This document shows, one piece after another, positions 8,549 through 17,466 of a stretch of DNA of 64,000 nt. The DNA lies in NCBI RefSeq assembly GCF_038039215.1, contig NZ_JBBPCL010000001.1, positions 4,526,001-4,590,000 of the forward strand. The letters run 5' to 3'. Numbering within the stretch: position 1 is the stretch's first letter; each line of letters opens with the position of its first letter. The notes under the pieces were generated by a model. That model had not been told where the DNA came from. It saw only the letters and a program-made list of their open reading frames with translations, and did no database searches. The position numbers were made by a program, and so were the translations under genes. The DNA comes from Pseudonocardia sp. T1-2H (lineage in GTDB: Bacteria; Actinomycetota; Actinomycetes; Mycobacteriales; Pseudonocardiaceae).

Positions 8549-9517
8549 TCAGCGGCCGGCCGCGACCGGCTCGGAGGCCGATCGCAGCGTGCGATCCGTC
8601 GCGAACGGGTAGGTCGTGACGGCCTGCGGTGCGCACCACTGGCCACAGTTCAGCGTGGTGAGCGCCTCGGCTGCGGTGTAGGGCGCGCCCGTCTGCGGGT
8701 TCGTGGCCTTGCGCAGCGCGATGTAGCGGTCGTAGAGCGCCGGCTGCAGCGCACGGACCTCGAAGTTCATCGACGCGTGATAGGTGCCGCAGAGCTCGGC
8801 GCAGCGTCCGACGAAGGCGCCCTCGCGCTCGATCCGGTCGATGGCCACGGTCTTGTCCGTGTCGTTCTTGTCCGGCATCGGGAAGACGTCCCGCTTGAAC
8901 AGGAACTCCGGCACGAAGAAGCTGTGGATCACGTCGTTGGACGAGAGCGTGAACTCGATGCTCCGGTCCGTCGGCAGCACCAGCAGCGGGATCTCGGTCG
9001 ACGTGCCGATCGTCTCGACGGGGGCGTTCGTCCCGGTGACGTTCTGGCCGGTGTAGTCGAACTTCCAGTTCCACTGGAACGCGGTGACGGCGACCCGGAC
9101 GTCGGGGTCCGGGTTCGACTTGTCGACGTAGTTCTGCACCTTGACGGTGAAGCCGAAGAGCACCGCCACGATGATCGTGGGGACGATCGTGAAGACGATC
9201 TCGACGGGCAGGTTGTACTGCGTCTGCCGGGGCGGGGTGTCGTCGTCACCCTTCTTCTTGCGGTGGAAGGCGACCGCCCAGAACATCGCGCCCCAGGTGA
9301 TGACGCCCACGATCAGCGCCGCGATCGCCGCCCACGTCCAGAGGGTGCGCATCTGCAGCGACTCGGGGGTGACGCCCACCGGCCAGCCGAAGCGGATGAC
9401 CTCGTCGACGGAACACCCGGTCAAGAGCGGGACGGCGACGACCGCGAGCGCGGCCAGCTTCGCCACCCGCTTGAACCCCGTGCGGCCACGGACTGCTCCG
9501 CGCTCTGCTCGGCCCAC
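8549..9517 (-). CDS. ctaC: Cytochrome c oxidase subunit II
   Basis: The 322-residue lipoprotein carries the CuA electron-entry site of the aa3 oxidase. The signal peptide ends in the lipobox LLTGC (Cys35). Two membrane helices span about 57-82 and 104-126, followed by the external cupredoxin domain with FQWNWKFDY and NDVIHSFFVPEF (His198). The CuA loop CAELCGTYHASM supplies Cys239, Cys243, His247 and Met250. The GTG start has AGGGAGG nine bases upstream. The gene is divergent from asnB across about 240 bp, as in mycobacteria, and leads the ctaC-ctaF pair. Confidence 0.95.
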   Translation of the reverse strand: MGRAERGAVRGRTGFKRVAKLAALAVVAVPLLTGCSVDEVIRFGWPVGVTPESLQMRTLWTWAAIAALIVGVITWGAMFWAVAFHRKKKGDDDTPPRQTQYNLPVEIVFTIVPTIIVAVLFGFTVKVQNYVDKSNPDPDVRVAVTAFQWNWKFDYTGQNVTGTNAPVETIGTSTEIPLLVLPTDRSIEFTLSSNDVIHSFFVPEFLFKRDVFPMPDKNDTDKTVAIDRIEREGAFVGRCAELCGTYHASMNFEVRALQPALYDRYIALRKATNPQTGAPYTAAEALTTLNCGQWCAPQAVTTYPFATDRTLRSASEPVAAGR

Positions 9518-9756
9518 TGCTGGCCGCCTCCCTACCGTCGTTCCCGCGCCCGGCTGTGCGCCGGGCCGCGCGTGAAGCTGAAGAACCTGTCCACCTGCGG
9601 TTCCGCCGGAACGTCACCACATCGGCCGAGCCCGCGGAACCCGCACTTTCGACCTGGCGTAGAGCCTAGCCGAGCAGATCGGTCGACGGCGCGTCCGGGG
9701 TCTCAAGAGGGGACCGCCGCGGCACGCCCGGGAGCGCTTGCGCATACTTGCTCGCT

Positions 9757-11688
9757 GTGTGCGGCTTGCTGGGACTGCTGACCGCCGGGGCTGACGCGGC
9801 CGACCGGACCGGACCGATCGCGGAGGCCCTGAGGTGTCAACGGCACCGGGGCCCCGACGAGAGCGGAACCTGGAACGACAAGGACGTCGTGCTGGGCTTC
9901 AACCGCTTGTCGATCATCGATGTGGACGGCTCCCACCAGCCGTTGCAGTACGAGGGTGGGCGCTACACGATCATCTTCAACGGTGAGATCTACAACTACC
10001 TGGAGCTGCGCGAGGAGCTGGCCCGCGACCACGGCGCCACCTTCGCGACCGAGGGCGACACCGAGGCCGTCGTGGCCGCCTACCACCACTGGGGTGCGGA
10101 CGCGGTCCCCCGGCTGCGCGGGATGTTCTCGTTCCTGATCTGGGACGCCGAGGAGCGCCTGCTCTTCTGCGCGCGGGACCCCTTCGGCATCAAGCCGCTG
10201 TTCTACGCCACCGGGCCGACCGGCACGGCGTTCGCCAGCGAGAAGAAGAGCCTCCTCCAGCTCGCCGGCGAGCTGGGCATCCTGAGCGACCTGGACCCGG
10301 CCGCGCTGCAGCTCTACCTGACCCTGCAGTACGTCCCGGAGCCGCGGACCCTGCACCGCTCGATCCGGCGCGTCGAGTCCGGCACGCACGTCACCGTGCG
10401 GCCGACCGGCGAGGTCGTCGAGAAGCGGTACTTCACCCCGAAGTTCCTGTCGCTGCCGTCGCACGCGCCGGCCAGCGCGAAGGCCGAGGCCATCGTGCAC
10501 GGCGAGATCGCGGAGGTCCTGCGGGACTCGGTGGCCAAGCACATGCGGGCCGACGTGACGGTGGGCGCCTTCCTCTCCGGCGGCATCGACTCGACGGCGA
10601 TCGCGGCGCTGGCCAAGGAACACAACCCGGACCTGATCACCTTCACCACCGGGTTCGAGCGCGAGGGCTACTCCGAGGTCGACGTGGCGGCGGAGTCCGC
10701 GGCGGCGATCGGCGTCAAGCACGTCGTCCGGACCGTGACCGCGGACGAGATGATGGAGTCGCTGCCGCTGATCACCTGGTACCTCGACGACCCGGTGGCG
10801 GACCCGGCGCTGGTCCCGCTGTGGTTCATCGCCCGCGAGGCGCGCCGCCACGTCAAGGTCGTGCTGTCCGGCGAGGGCGCGGACGAGCTGTTCGGCGGCT
10901 ACACGATCTACCGCGAGCCGTTGTCGCTCGCCCCGTTCGAGAAGGTCCCCGGCACGCTGCGCCCGCTGCTCGGCCGGGCGTCGCGGCGGCTGCCCGAGGG
11001 GCTGCGCGGCAAGGACCTGCTGCGCCGCGGTGCGCTGTCGCTGGAGCAGCGCTACTACGGCAACGCCCGGATCTTCCGGGACGACCAGTTGCACTCGATC
11101 CTGCGCCAGTACGACCCGCGGGTCAGCCACGCCGACGTCACCGCCGAGCACTACAGGGCGTCGGAGAAGTGGGACGCCGTCGCGCGGATGCAGCACGTGG
11201 ACCTGTTCACCTGGCTGCGCGGGGACATCCTGGTCAAGGCGGACAAGATGACCATGGCGAACTCGCTCGAGCTGCGGGTGCCGTTCCTGGACCCCGAGGT
11301 CTTCAGGATCGCCTCCGCGCTGCCGCTGGAGCAGAAGATCACCTCGGGGGCCCAGGGCACCACGAAGTACGCGCTGCGCCGCTCGCTCGAGGGCATCGTC
11401 CCGCCGCACGTGCTGCACCGGAAGAAGCTCGGCTTCCCGGTGCCGATCCGGCACTGGCTGCGCGACGAGATGTACGCCTGGGCGCGGGACATCATCCGGG
11501 ACTCCGACGCGGGACACCTGGTGGACCTGCCGGCCGTGCAGTCCCTGCTCGACGCGCACCGGGAGGGCCCGGTGGACCACAGCCGCCGGATCTGGACCCT
11601 GCTGGTCTTCCTGCTCTGGCACGGCATCTTCGTCGAGCGCCGGATCAGCCCGAAGATCCCGGAGCCCGTCTACCCCGTCCGCATCTAG
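9757..11688 (+). CDS. asnB: Asparagine synthetase (glutamine-hydrolysing)
   Basis: The 643-residue enzyme converts aspartate, glutamine and ATP to asparagine. The start was moved to the GTG at 9757 so that Cys2 follows the initiator (MCGLLGLL), because class II amidotransferases need an N-terminal cysteine nucleophile. The glutaminase domain contains HRGPDESG and FNGEIYNY. The synthetase domain has the ATP-pyrophosphatase loop LSGGIDST near residues 271-278 and GEGADELFGGYTIY. In mycobacteria the homologue (Rv2201) also affects cell-wall amidation, so the physiological acceptor may not be only aspartate. A 22-bp-period repeat array begins 41 bp after the stop. Confidence 0.93.
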   Translation: MCGLLGLLTAGADAADRTGPIAEALRCQRHRGPDESGTWNDKDVVLGFNRLSIIDVDGSHQPLQYEGGRYTIIFNGEIYNYLELREELARDHGATFATEGDTEAVVAAYHHWGADAVPRLRGMFSFLIWDAEERLLFCARDPFGIKPLFYATGPTGTAFASEKKSLLQLAGELGILSDLDPAALQLYLTLQYVPEPRTLHRSIRRVESGTHVTVRPTGEVVEKRYFTPKFLSLPSHAPASAKAEAIVHGEIAEVLRDSVAKHMRADVTVGAFLSGGIDSTAIAALAKEHNPDLITFTTGFEREGYSEVDVAAESAAAIGVKHVVRTVTADEMMESLPLITWYLDDPVADPALVPLWFIAREARRHVKVVLSGEGADELFGGYTIYREPLSLAPFEKVPGTLRPLLGRASRRLPEGLRGKDLLRRGALSLEQRYYGNARIFRDDQLHSILRQYDPRVSHADVTAEHYRASEKWDAVARMQHVDLFTWLRGDILVKADKMTMANSLELRVPFLDPEVFRIASALPLEQKITSGAQGTTKYALRRSLEGIVPPHVLHRKKLGFPVPIRHWLRDEMYAWARDIIRDSDAGHLVDLPAVQSLLDAHREGPVDHSRRIWTLLVFLLWHGIFVERRISPKIPEPVYPVRI

Positions 11689-11728
11689 CCCGACCCGCCG
11701 GCCTGCTGCCTGCGGGCCCGTTGCCCCG

Positions 11729-11904
11729 CGAGTCGCGCTCCGGACCCCCACGAGTCGCGCTCCGGGGCCGCGCGAGTCGCGCTCCGGGGCCGCGCGAGTC
11801 GCGCTGTCGGACCCCGCGAGTCGCGGTGTACAGACGTGCGAGTCGGCGCCTCCGGACGCGCGAGTCGGTGCCCCCCGACGCGCGAGTCGCGCCTCAGCGA
11901 CCGA
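11729..11904 (+). repeat. 22-bp-period dyad array A (8 units) after asnB
   Basis: CGAGTCG occurs at 11729, 11751, 11773, 11795, 11817, 11839, 11861 and 11883, an exact 22-bp step each time. Most copies extend to the odd dyad CGCGA-G-TCGCG; units 2, 6 and 7 keep one good half. The 11-13 bp between cores vary, with units 2 and 3 identical. No protein frame can be kept, because 22 is not a multiple of three. Confidence 0.9.
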
Positions 11905-12286
11905 CCGGTTGCGGTATGCCCTGCACCTTCGCGCCGCATGCGGAGCCGGCCGGCGAGACCACGGCTCAGGGGTACGACGCAGGTCGAAAGCCCGGTCCCC
12001 TGCCGACTGCCCCGGTTCGAGGCGCGCAGCTCCGACCCACGGGGCCCGGGGGCGCGCCGCCGTACAGGCCTCCGAGGAGCGGCGCCTCACCGAACCCTGC
12101 GGCCCACCGACGAGCGCCCTTTTCCGCCACCGCGTGCCGGCCGGCCCCTCGCGGCCCTGCACGGTGCTGCCCGCGACGGAGTAAGGACGTGTCGAGCCGC
12201 CGCGTCGCCGCGGGTTACTCCGCCCCGTTCGGGTCCGCGCCGGCTCGTCCTGGCGAGCGCGGGATCCTGCAGATCCCGCCCGGGTC
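11905..12286. other. Non-coding spacer between repeat arrays A and B
   Basis: About 380 bp between the two arrays hold no convincing gene on either strand; open frames here are short or run through the repeats. No tRNA fold or transposase remnant was recognised. The only structure noted is a short hairpin at 12259-12279, at the edge of array B. Confidence 0.6.
12259..12279 (-). terminator. Short hairpin beyond array B
   Basis: GCGGGATC (12259-12266) pairs perfectly with GATCCCGC (12272-12279) around the 5-nt loop CTGCA. Read on the minus strand it follows adoK and the repeat array and could end adoK transcripts. There is no U-tract, so termination is inference. Confidence 0.4.
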
Positions 12287-12528
12287 CGACTCGAGAGGTC
12301 CCCGGCCGCGACTCGCCCGGTCGCAGATCCCGACTCGCGAGGTCCCAGACCGCGACTCGCCCGGTCGCAGATCCCGACTCGCGAGGTCCCAGACCGCGAC
12401 TCGCCCGGTCGCAGATCCCGACTCGCGAGGTCCCCGACCGCGACTCGCCCGGTCGCAGATCCCGACTCGCGAGGTCCCAGACCGCGACTCGCGGGGTTCC
12501 GGGGGCCGACTCGTGGAGTAGGCCGGGC
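12287..12528 (-). repeat. 22-bp-period dyad array B (11 units) after adoK
   Basis: CGACTCG occurs at 12287, 12309, 12331, 12353, 12375, 12397, 12419, 12441, 12463, 12485 and 12507, always 22 bp apart. This is the complement of the core in array A, so each array has the same orientation relative to its adjacent upstream gene. From 12309 to 12484 two unit types alternate (GCCCGGTCGCAGATCC and GCGAGGTCC(C/A)... tails), giving a 44-bp higher-order repeat. The last unit ends 5 bp before the adoK stop codon. Confidence 0.92.
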
Positions 12529-12533
12529 CGGGC

Positions 12534-13517
<984 letters not shown>

Positions 13518-13540
13518 TCACCTTACGCCGAACAGCACGA

Positions 13541-13581
13541 ACCCCCACGTCGAGGAGAGGTGATCTCCCCGACGCGGGGGT
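13541..13581 (-). terminator. Long hairpin between the HesB gene and adoK
   Basis: Arms 13541-13558 and 13564-13581 pair over 18 bp with two mismatches around the loop GGTGA. On the minus strand it lies 24 bp after the HesB-type gene stop and 29 bp before the adoK start, so it can terminate or attenuate read-through. Confidence 0.65.
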
Positions 13582-13605
13582 CCGTGTGGAACTACTGGCG
13601 GGTGC

Positions 13606-13974
13606 TCAGTTGAACGAGTCCCCGCAGGCGCACGAGCCGCCGGCGTTCGGGTTGTCGATCGTGAAGCCCTGCTTCTCGATGGTGTCGACGAAGTCGATGA
13701 CCGCACCCTGCAGGTACGGCGCGCTCATCCGGTCCACGCCGACCTTGAGGCCGTGGTACTCGCGGAACAGGTCGCCGTCGAGGGACCGGTCGTCGAAGAA
13801 GAGCTGATAGCGCAGGCCCGCGCAGCCGCCGGGCTGGACCGCGATGCGGAGGTGCATGTCGTCCCGGCCCTCCTGCTCCAGCAGGGTGCGGGCCTTGATC
13901 GCAGCGTTGTCGGTGAGCTCGACGCCGTGCGTCTCGGTCGCGGCGTCGCTCTGGACGGTGTTCTCGACGGTCAT
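13606..13974 (-). CDS. HesB/IscA-family iron-sulphur cluster carrier (ErpA-like)
   Basis: The 122-residue A-type carrier has the three conserved cysteines: one in VQPGGCAGLRY and two in the C-terminal GGSCACGDSF. It receives Fe-S clusters from the SUF machinery and passes them to apo-enzymes; LipA, encoded later in this window, is one plausible client. The start is the ATG at 13974 (MTVENTV) behind GGGAGAGG; a longer frame begins six codons upstream without support. It matches Rv2204c by position. The remnant glycerate kinase lies upstream on the same strand. Confidence 0.9.
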   Translation of the reverse strand: MTVENTVQSDAATETHGVELTDNAAIKARTLLEQEGRDDMHLRIAVQPGGCAGLRYQLFFDDRSLDGDLFREYHGLKVGVDRMSAPYLQGAVIDFVDTIEKQGFTIDNPNAGGSCACGDSFN

Positions 13975-14118
13975 GACCTCTCCCAACAGCACACGGGGTC
14001 AGATCTGTTCCCGACGTCGCCGGGAATCGTGCCGTGTCTCGGCGACCATAGTAGGCGCCCGATCCGGCGGCGGTCAGCCCGGCGGCCGTGACGACGCCGC
14101 CCGACGCGGTGATCCGAG

Positions 14119-14562
14119 TCACCGGCTCCACTGCGTGGCGACGTGCGCGGCGAGCGCCGCGAGGGTCCCCGCCGGATCCGCGAGCGAGGCCTCGACACTC
14201 CCCGCGTGTTCCGCCACCGCGTAGGAGGTGTCGACGCCGATCGCCCCCGCCTCGCGCCGTCCGACCAGCACCTGCCCGGCCAGGACCAGGCACGGGACGC
14301 CCTGCGTCGCGGCCCTCCGCGCCACGGCGGCGATCGCCGACCCGCGCAGCGACCGCCAGTCGAAGCAGCCCTCTCCGGTGAGCACGAGCCCCGGTCGGCC
14401 GTCGAACGCGGCCTCGAGGCCGGATGGCTCGACGGCCGGAAGCGGCAGCACCGTCGTCTCGTCGCCCGGTGCGCCCCGCCCCCAGCCCTCCGCGATCGCC
14501 GCCGCCGCTTCCGCCGCGCTGAGCGTTCCGGCGAAGGACGACGGGGCCACCAGCACACGCAC
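14119..14562 (-). pseudogene. Internally deleted glycerate kinase remnant
   Basis: From the GTG at 14562 the 147-residue frame opens like a glycerate 2-kinase (VRVLVAPSSFAGTLSAAEAA, then a helix ending GAPGDETTVLPL). At about residue 42 it jumps straight to the C-terminal part (LVLTGEGCFDWRSLRG, GVPCLVLAGQ, AEHAGSVEASLADPA). Full-length family members, including the syntenic Rv2205c, have about 360 residues. The middle of roughly 200 residues, including the SDGG region after the first strand, is absent while both ends stay in one frame. The simplest reading is an in-frame deletion leaving an inactive relic. TTGEG-type LTGEGCFD is otherwise well conserved, so the loss may be recent. Confidence 0.8.
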
Positions 14563-14606
14563 GGGCGGCAGGGTAACGGCCCAGCTCAGCCCGTACGCTG
14601 TGACCC

Positions 14607-15247
14607 GTGAGGTTCCTGCGCCGCTCCGACGAGCCGTCAACGACCGTGACCCAGGCCGACGCCAAGCCGTCCGCCGACGCCGACGGGGTGCGCGTCGGGG
14701 GAAGTCGGTCGGGAAGGGCCGCCCCACCCCCAAGCGCCGCGACGCGGAGGGCCGCCGCCGCGGACCGGCGCCGGCCCCGCCCCGGACGCAGCGCGAGGCG
14801 TCGAAGCTCGCGCGGCAGAACCGCCCGAACAAGGACGAACGGCGCGCACAGGCCGCCGAGCGCCGCCGCCGGATGGATGCGGGCGACGACAAGGTCCTGC
14901 TCCCCCGGGACCGCGGACCGGTCAAGGCCTACGTCCGCGACGTCGTGGACTCCCGCCCGCACCTCATGGGCCTGTTCATGCCGCTCGCCGTGGTCGTGCT
15001 GATCTCCGTGCTGCTGCCGATCCCCGCGGCGCAGCAGTACCTGAGCCTGTTCAGCCTGGTCGCGCTCGCGGTGATGGTCGCCGAAGGCGTCACGCTCGGG
15101 ATCCAGACCACCAGGAAGGCCCGCGCGAAGTTCCCGGAGGAGAACATCAGCGGCCTGGGCACCGGCTGGTACGCCTTCACCCGCGCGAGCCAGCTGCGCA
15201 AGCTGCGGGTCCCGAAGCCGAAGGTGCAGCGCGGGGCGCAGGTCTGA
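14607..15247 (+). CDS. DUF3043 membrane protein (single-base frameshift)
   Basis: The gene matches DUF3043 (Rv2206 by position). The N-terminal frame from the GTG at 14607 reads MRFLRRSDEPSTTVTQAD. The conserved part, GKGRPTPKRRDAEGRR with two membrane helices (HLMGLFMPLAVVVLISVLL and a second after QQYLSLFS), lies in another frame. The switch falls at a run of five G at 14697-14701, where six would restore one frame of about 213 residues. A GTG at 14600 in the second frame is a less likely alternative start. Function is unknown; the basic N-terminus should face the cytoplasm. Confidence 0.78.
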
Positions 15248-15254
15248 CCCGGGT

Positions 15255-15463
15255 CTAGCCCTCCTGCAGCGACATCGGGCCGTAGACCTTCTCCCCGAGC
15301 CGTCGAGCAGGTCGACGGCGTCGACCCCGGCTTCGCGCAGGTCCTCCCAGGTGTCGCCGAACCACGCCTCGGCCTCGGCCTGGTCGTCGAACTCCTCGGG
15401 TGCGTCGGCGGGCGGGGCGGTCTCCGCGCCGCTCGCGTCGAGGTACCTCCATCGGAACGCCAT
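15255..15463 (-). CDS. Small conserved acidic protein (single-base frameshift)
   Basis: From the ATG at 15463 the protein reads MAFRWRYLDASGAETAPP and continues through FDDQAEAEAWFGDTWEDL to VDAVDLLDG. The natural ending, GEKVYGPMSLQEG and a stop at 15255, is in another frame. One missing base near 15296-15303 explains this, and the corrected product has about 69 residues. Proteins of this pattern are common small hypotheticals in actinobacteria. I know no function. It is convergent with DUF3043 and divergent from the transporter gene. Confidence 0.7.
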
Positions 15464-15567
15464 GACCGGGAACCCTAACGCCCCGGCCTGCGCCGGAAAC
15501 CGGACGCTCCTACCGTGGTCGGACATCTCCGGCGCTGTATCTCCGACGCGACGAGGAGCGGTAGCCC

Positions 15568-16911
15568 ATGACCGAGGCGTCACCCCGTAGGACCGAGGCC
15601 TTCCTACCGCCCACGCCGCCCACCGGGGCGAAGGCGAAGTTCAGACAGCTCGGACCCGGCCTGCTCGCGGCCGCCACCGGCGTCGGCGCCGGGGACCTCG
15701 TCGCGACCATGGTCGCGGGCGCGGAGTACGGCACCGCCCTGCTGTGGGCCGCGCTCCTCGGCACCGCGCTCAAGCTCGCGCTCGGCGAGGGCGTCGGCCG
15801 CTGGCACCTCGCCTCCGGCTCCACCCTGCTCGACGGCTGGCGCCGGCTCGGCCGCTGGGCCACCGGCTTCTTCGGCGTCTACATCGTGATCTGGGGCTTC
15901 GTCTACGGCGCGACGGCCATGTCCGCGGTCGGGCTGCCCCTCAACGCCCTGTTCGGCGGCCTGTCCGTGCGCTACTGGGCGATGATCGCCGGCGTCGTCG
16001 GGCTCGCCCTGGTGTGGGCGCAGCGGTACCACTTCTTCGAGAAGTTCATGACGGTCCTGGTGCTGATCAAGTTCGTCTCCGTCGTGTCCATCGCGGTCCT
16101 CGTCTCGCCCGACCTGGGCAACCTGGCCAGCGGTCTCGTCCCGCGCCTGCCGGACGGCTCGGCGGTCTACGTGCTCGGCCTGATCGGCGGCGTCGGTGGC
16201 ACGATCACGATGGCGGCCTACGGGTACTGGTTGTTCGCGAAGGGCTGGAAGGGCACCGGCTGGCTGTCGATGATGCGGCTGGACAACGCCGTCGGGTACG
16301 TCATGACCGGCATCTTCGTGGTCGCGATGCTGATCGTCGGCTCCACGATCCTGTTCGGCCAGAACCTCACCGAGTCCGACAGCGGCCTGCTCACCCTCGG
16401 CACCGCGCTGGGCGAGCGCTACGGCGACTGGTCCCGGATCCTCTTCCTCGTCGGCTTCCTCGCGGTGACCTCGACGTCCCTGCTCGGCGTGTGGAACGGC
16501 GTCAGCCTGCTGTTCGCCGACTGGGTGCGGGTCATCCGGCTGCCGCACGGCGCCGCGGCGGAGGTGGGCGCCGAGGCCGTGGTGCCCGGCGAGGCGAAGG
16601 CGGCCGACGAGAAGGGGTATTGGGGCGTCGCCGTCGAGAAGTCGCTGCCGTTCCGCGGGTACCTGCTCTGGCTGACGCTGCCGCCGATGGCGCTGCTGTT
16701 CATCGACAAGCCCTTCGGCCTCACGCTCGTCTACGGGGTGCTGGGCTCGGTGTTCATGCCGTTCCTCGCGATCACGTTGATGCTGCTGCTGAACTCGAAG
16801 CGGGTCGTCGGCGAGGGGCGTTCGGGCTGGCTGTCCAACATCCTGCTCGGCGCGGCGTCCGCGCTGTTCCTGGCGCTGCTGGTGACGGACCTGGTCGGCC
16901 GCTTCGGCTGA
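15568..16911 (+). CDS. Nramp-family transporter lacking the canonical metal motifs
   Basis: The 447-residue integral membrane protein has about eleven helices and the Nramp fold. Helix 1 is QLGPGLLAAATGVGAGDLVATM, and the helix 6 region is LIGGVGGTITMAAYGYW (residues about 204-220). Canonical Mn/Fe Nramp proteins carry DPGN in helix 1 and MPH in helix 6. Here the equivalents are GAGD (40-43) and a stretch without Met-Pro-His, so ion choice probably differs; other Nramp-related proteins are known to prefer other metals or substrates. It ends 14 bp before cobU on the same strand, so a link to cobalt or cobalamin is possible but is inference. Confidence 0.82.
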   Translation: MTEASPRRTEAFLPPTPPTGAKAKFRQLGPGLLAAATGVGAGDLVATMVAGAEYGTALLWAALLGTALKLALGEGVGRWHLASGSTLLDGWRRLGRWATGFFGVYIVIWGFVYGATAMSAVGLPLNALFGGLSVRYWAMIAGVVGLALVWAQRYHFFEKFMTVLVLIKFVSVVSIAVLVSPDLGNLASGLVPRLPDGSAVYVLGLIGGVGGTITMAAYGYWLFAKGWKGTGWLSMMRLDNAVGYVMTGIFVVAMLIVGSTILFGQNLTESDSGLLTLGTALGERYGDWSRILFLVGFLAVTSTSLLGVWNGVSLLFADWVRVIRLPHGAAAEVGAEAVVPGEAKAADEKGYWGVAVEKSLPFRGYLLWLTLPPMALLFIDKPFGLTLVYGVLGSVFMPFLAITLMLLLNSKRVVGEGRSGWLSNILLGAASALFLALLVTDLVGRFG

Positions 16912-16925
16912 GCTAGCGTGCTCGC

Positions 16926-17446
16926 GTGACGCGCACGCTGGTCCTGGGTGGGACCCGGTCCGGAAAGTCCCGCTACGCGGAGGACCTGCTGCCCGCCGAC
17001 GCCGAGGTCCGCTACGCCGCCACCGCCCGCCGGCACCCCGGCGACCCGGACTGGGACGCGCGGATCGAGACGCACCGCGCCCGTCGTCCGGCCGGGTGGA
17101 CCACCGTCGAGGACCCGGACCTCGTCGCGGAGATCGCCCGCGGCGGGGTCCTGCTCGTGGACGACCTCGCCACCTGGCTCACCGGAATCCTCGACGACGC
17201 CGGCGCCTGGGACGCCCGGCCGGTGCCGCCGTCGGTCGGCGAGGCGGTCGACGCCCTGGTCAGGGCGGTGGCCGAGGCCCCGGGCGGCTCGCGATCGTCT
17301 CGGCAGAGGTGGGCCTGGGGGTCGTCCCGGAGACACGGTCGGGCCGGCTGTTCCGCGACGAGCTGGGCGCGGCCAACGCCGCGCTCGCGGCGGTGTGCGA
17401 CGAGGTGCTGCTCCTCGTCGCCGGGCTGCCCGTACGGCTCAGGTGA
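16926..17446 (+). CDS. cobU: Adenosylcobinamide kinase/guanylyltransferase (single-base frameshift)
   Basis: CobU phosphorylates adenosylcobinamide and attaches GMP, giving AdoCbi-GDP for CobS. The P-loop is GGTRSGKS (residues 8-15), followed by RYAATARRHPGDPDWDARI and VLLVDDLATWLTG. After residue about 120 the frame breaks: RLAIVSAEVGLGVVPETRSG and the C-terminal DELGAANAALAAVCDEVLLL lie in another frame ending at 17446. One missing G near 17282-17285 restores a protein of about 173 residues, the normal length. The start is the GTG at 16926. It sits between the Nramp-like gene and cobT in one operon. Confidence 0.85.
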
Positions 17447-17466
17447 CGGCCAGGTAGGAAGAGCGC

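Noticed and set aside
11729..12528. CRISPR array
   Set aside because: The repeated core is only 7-11 bp, the intervening 11-15 bp are themselves often repeated, and no cas gene is nearby, so the periodic arrays are not CRISPR.
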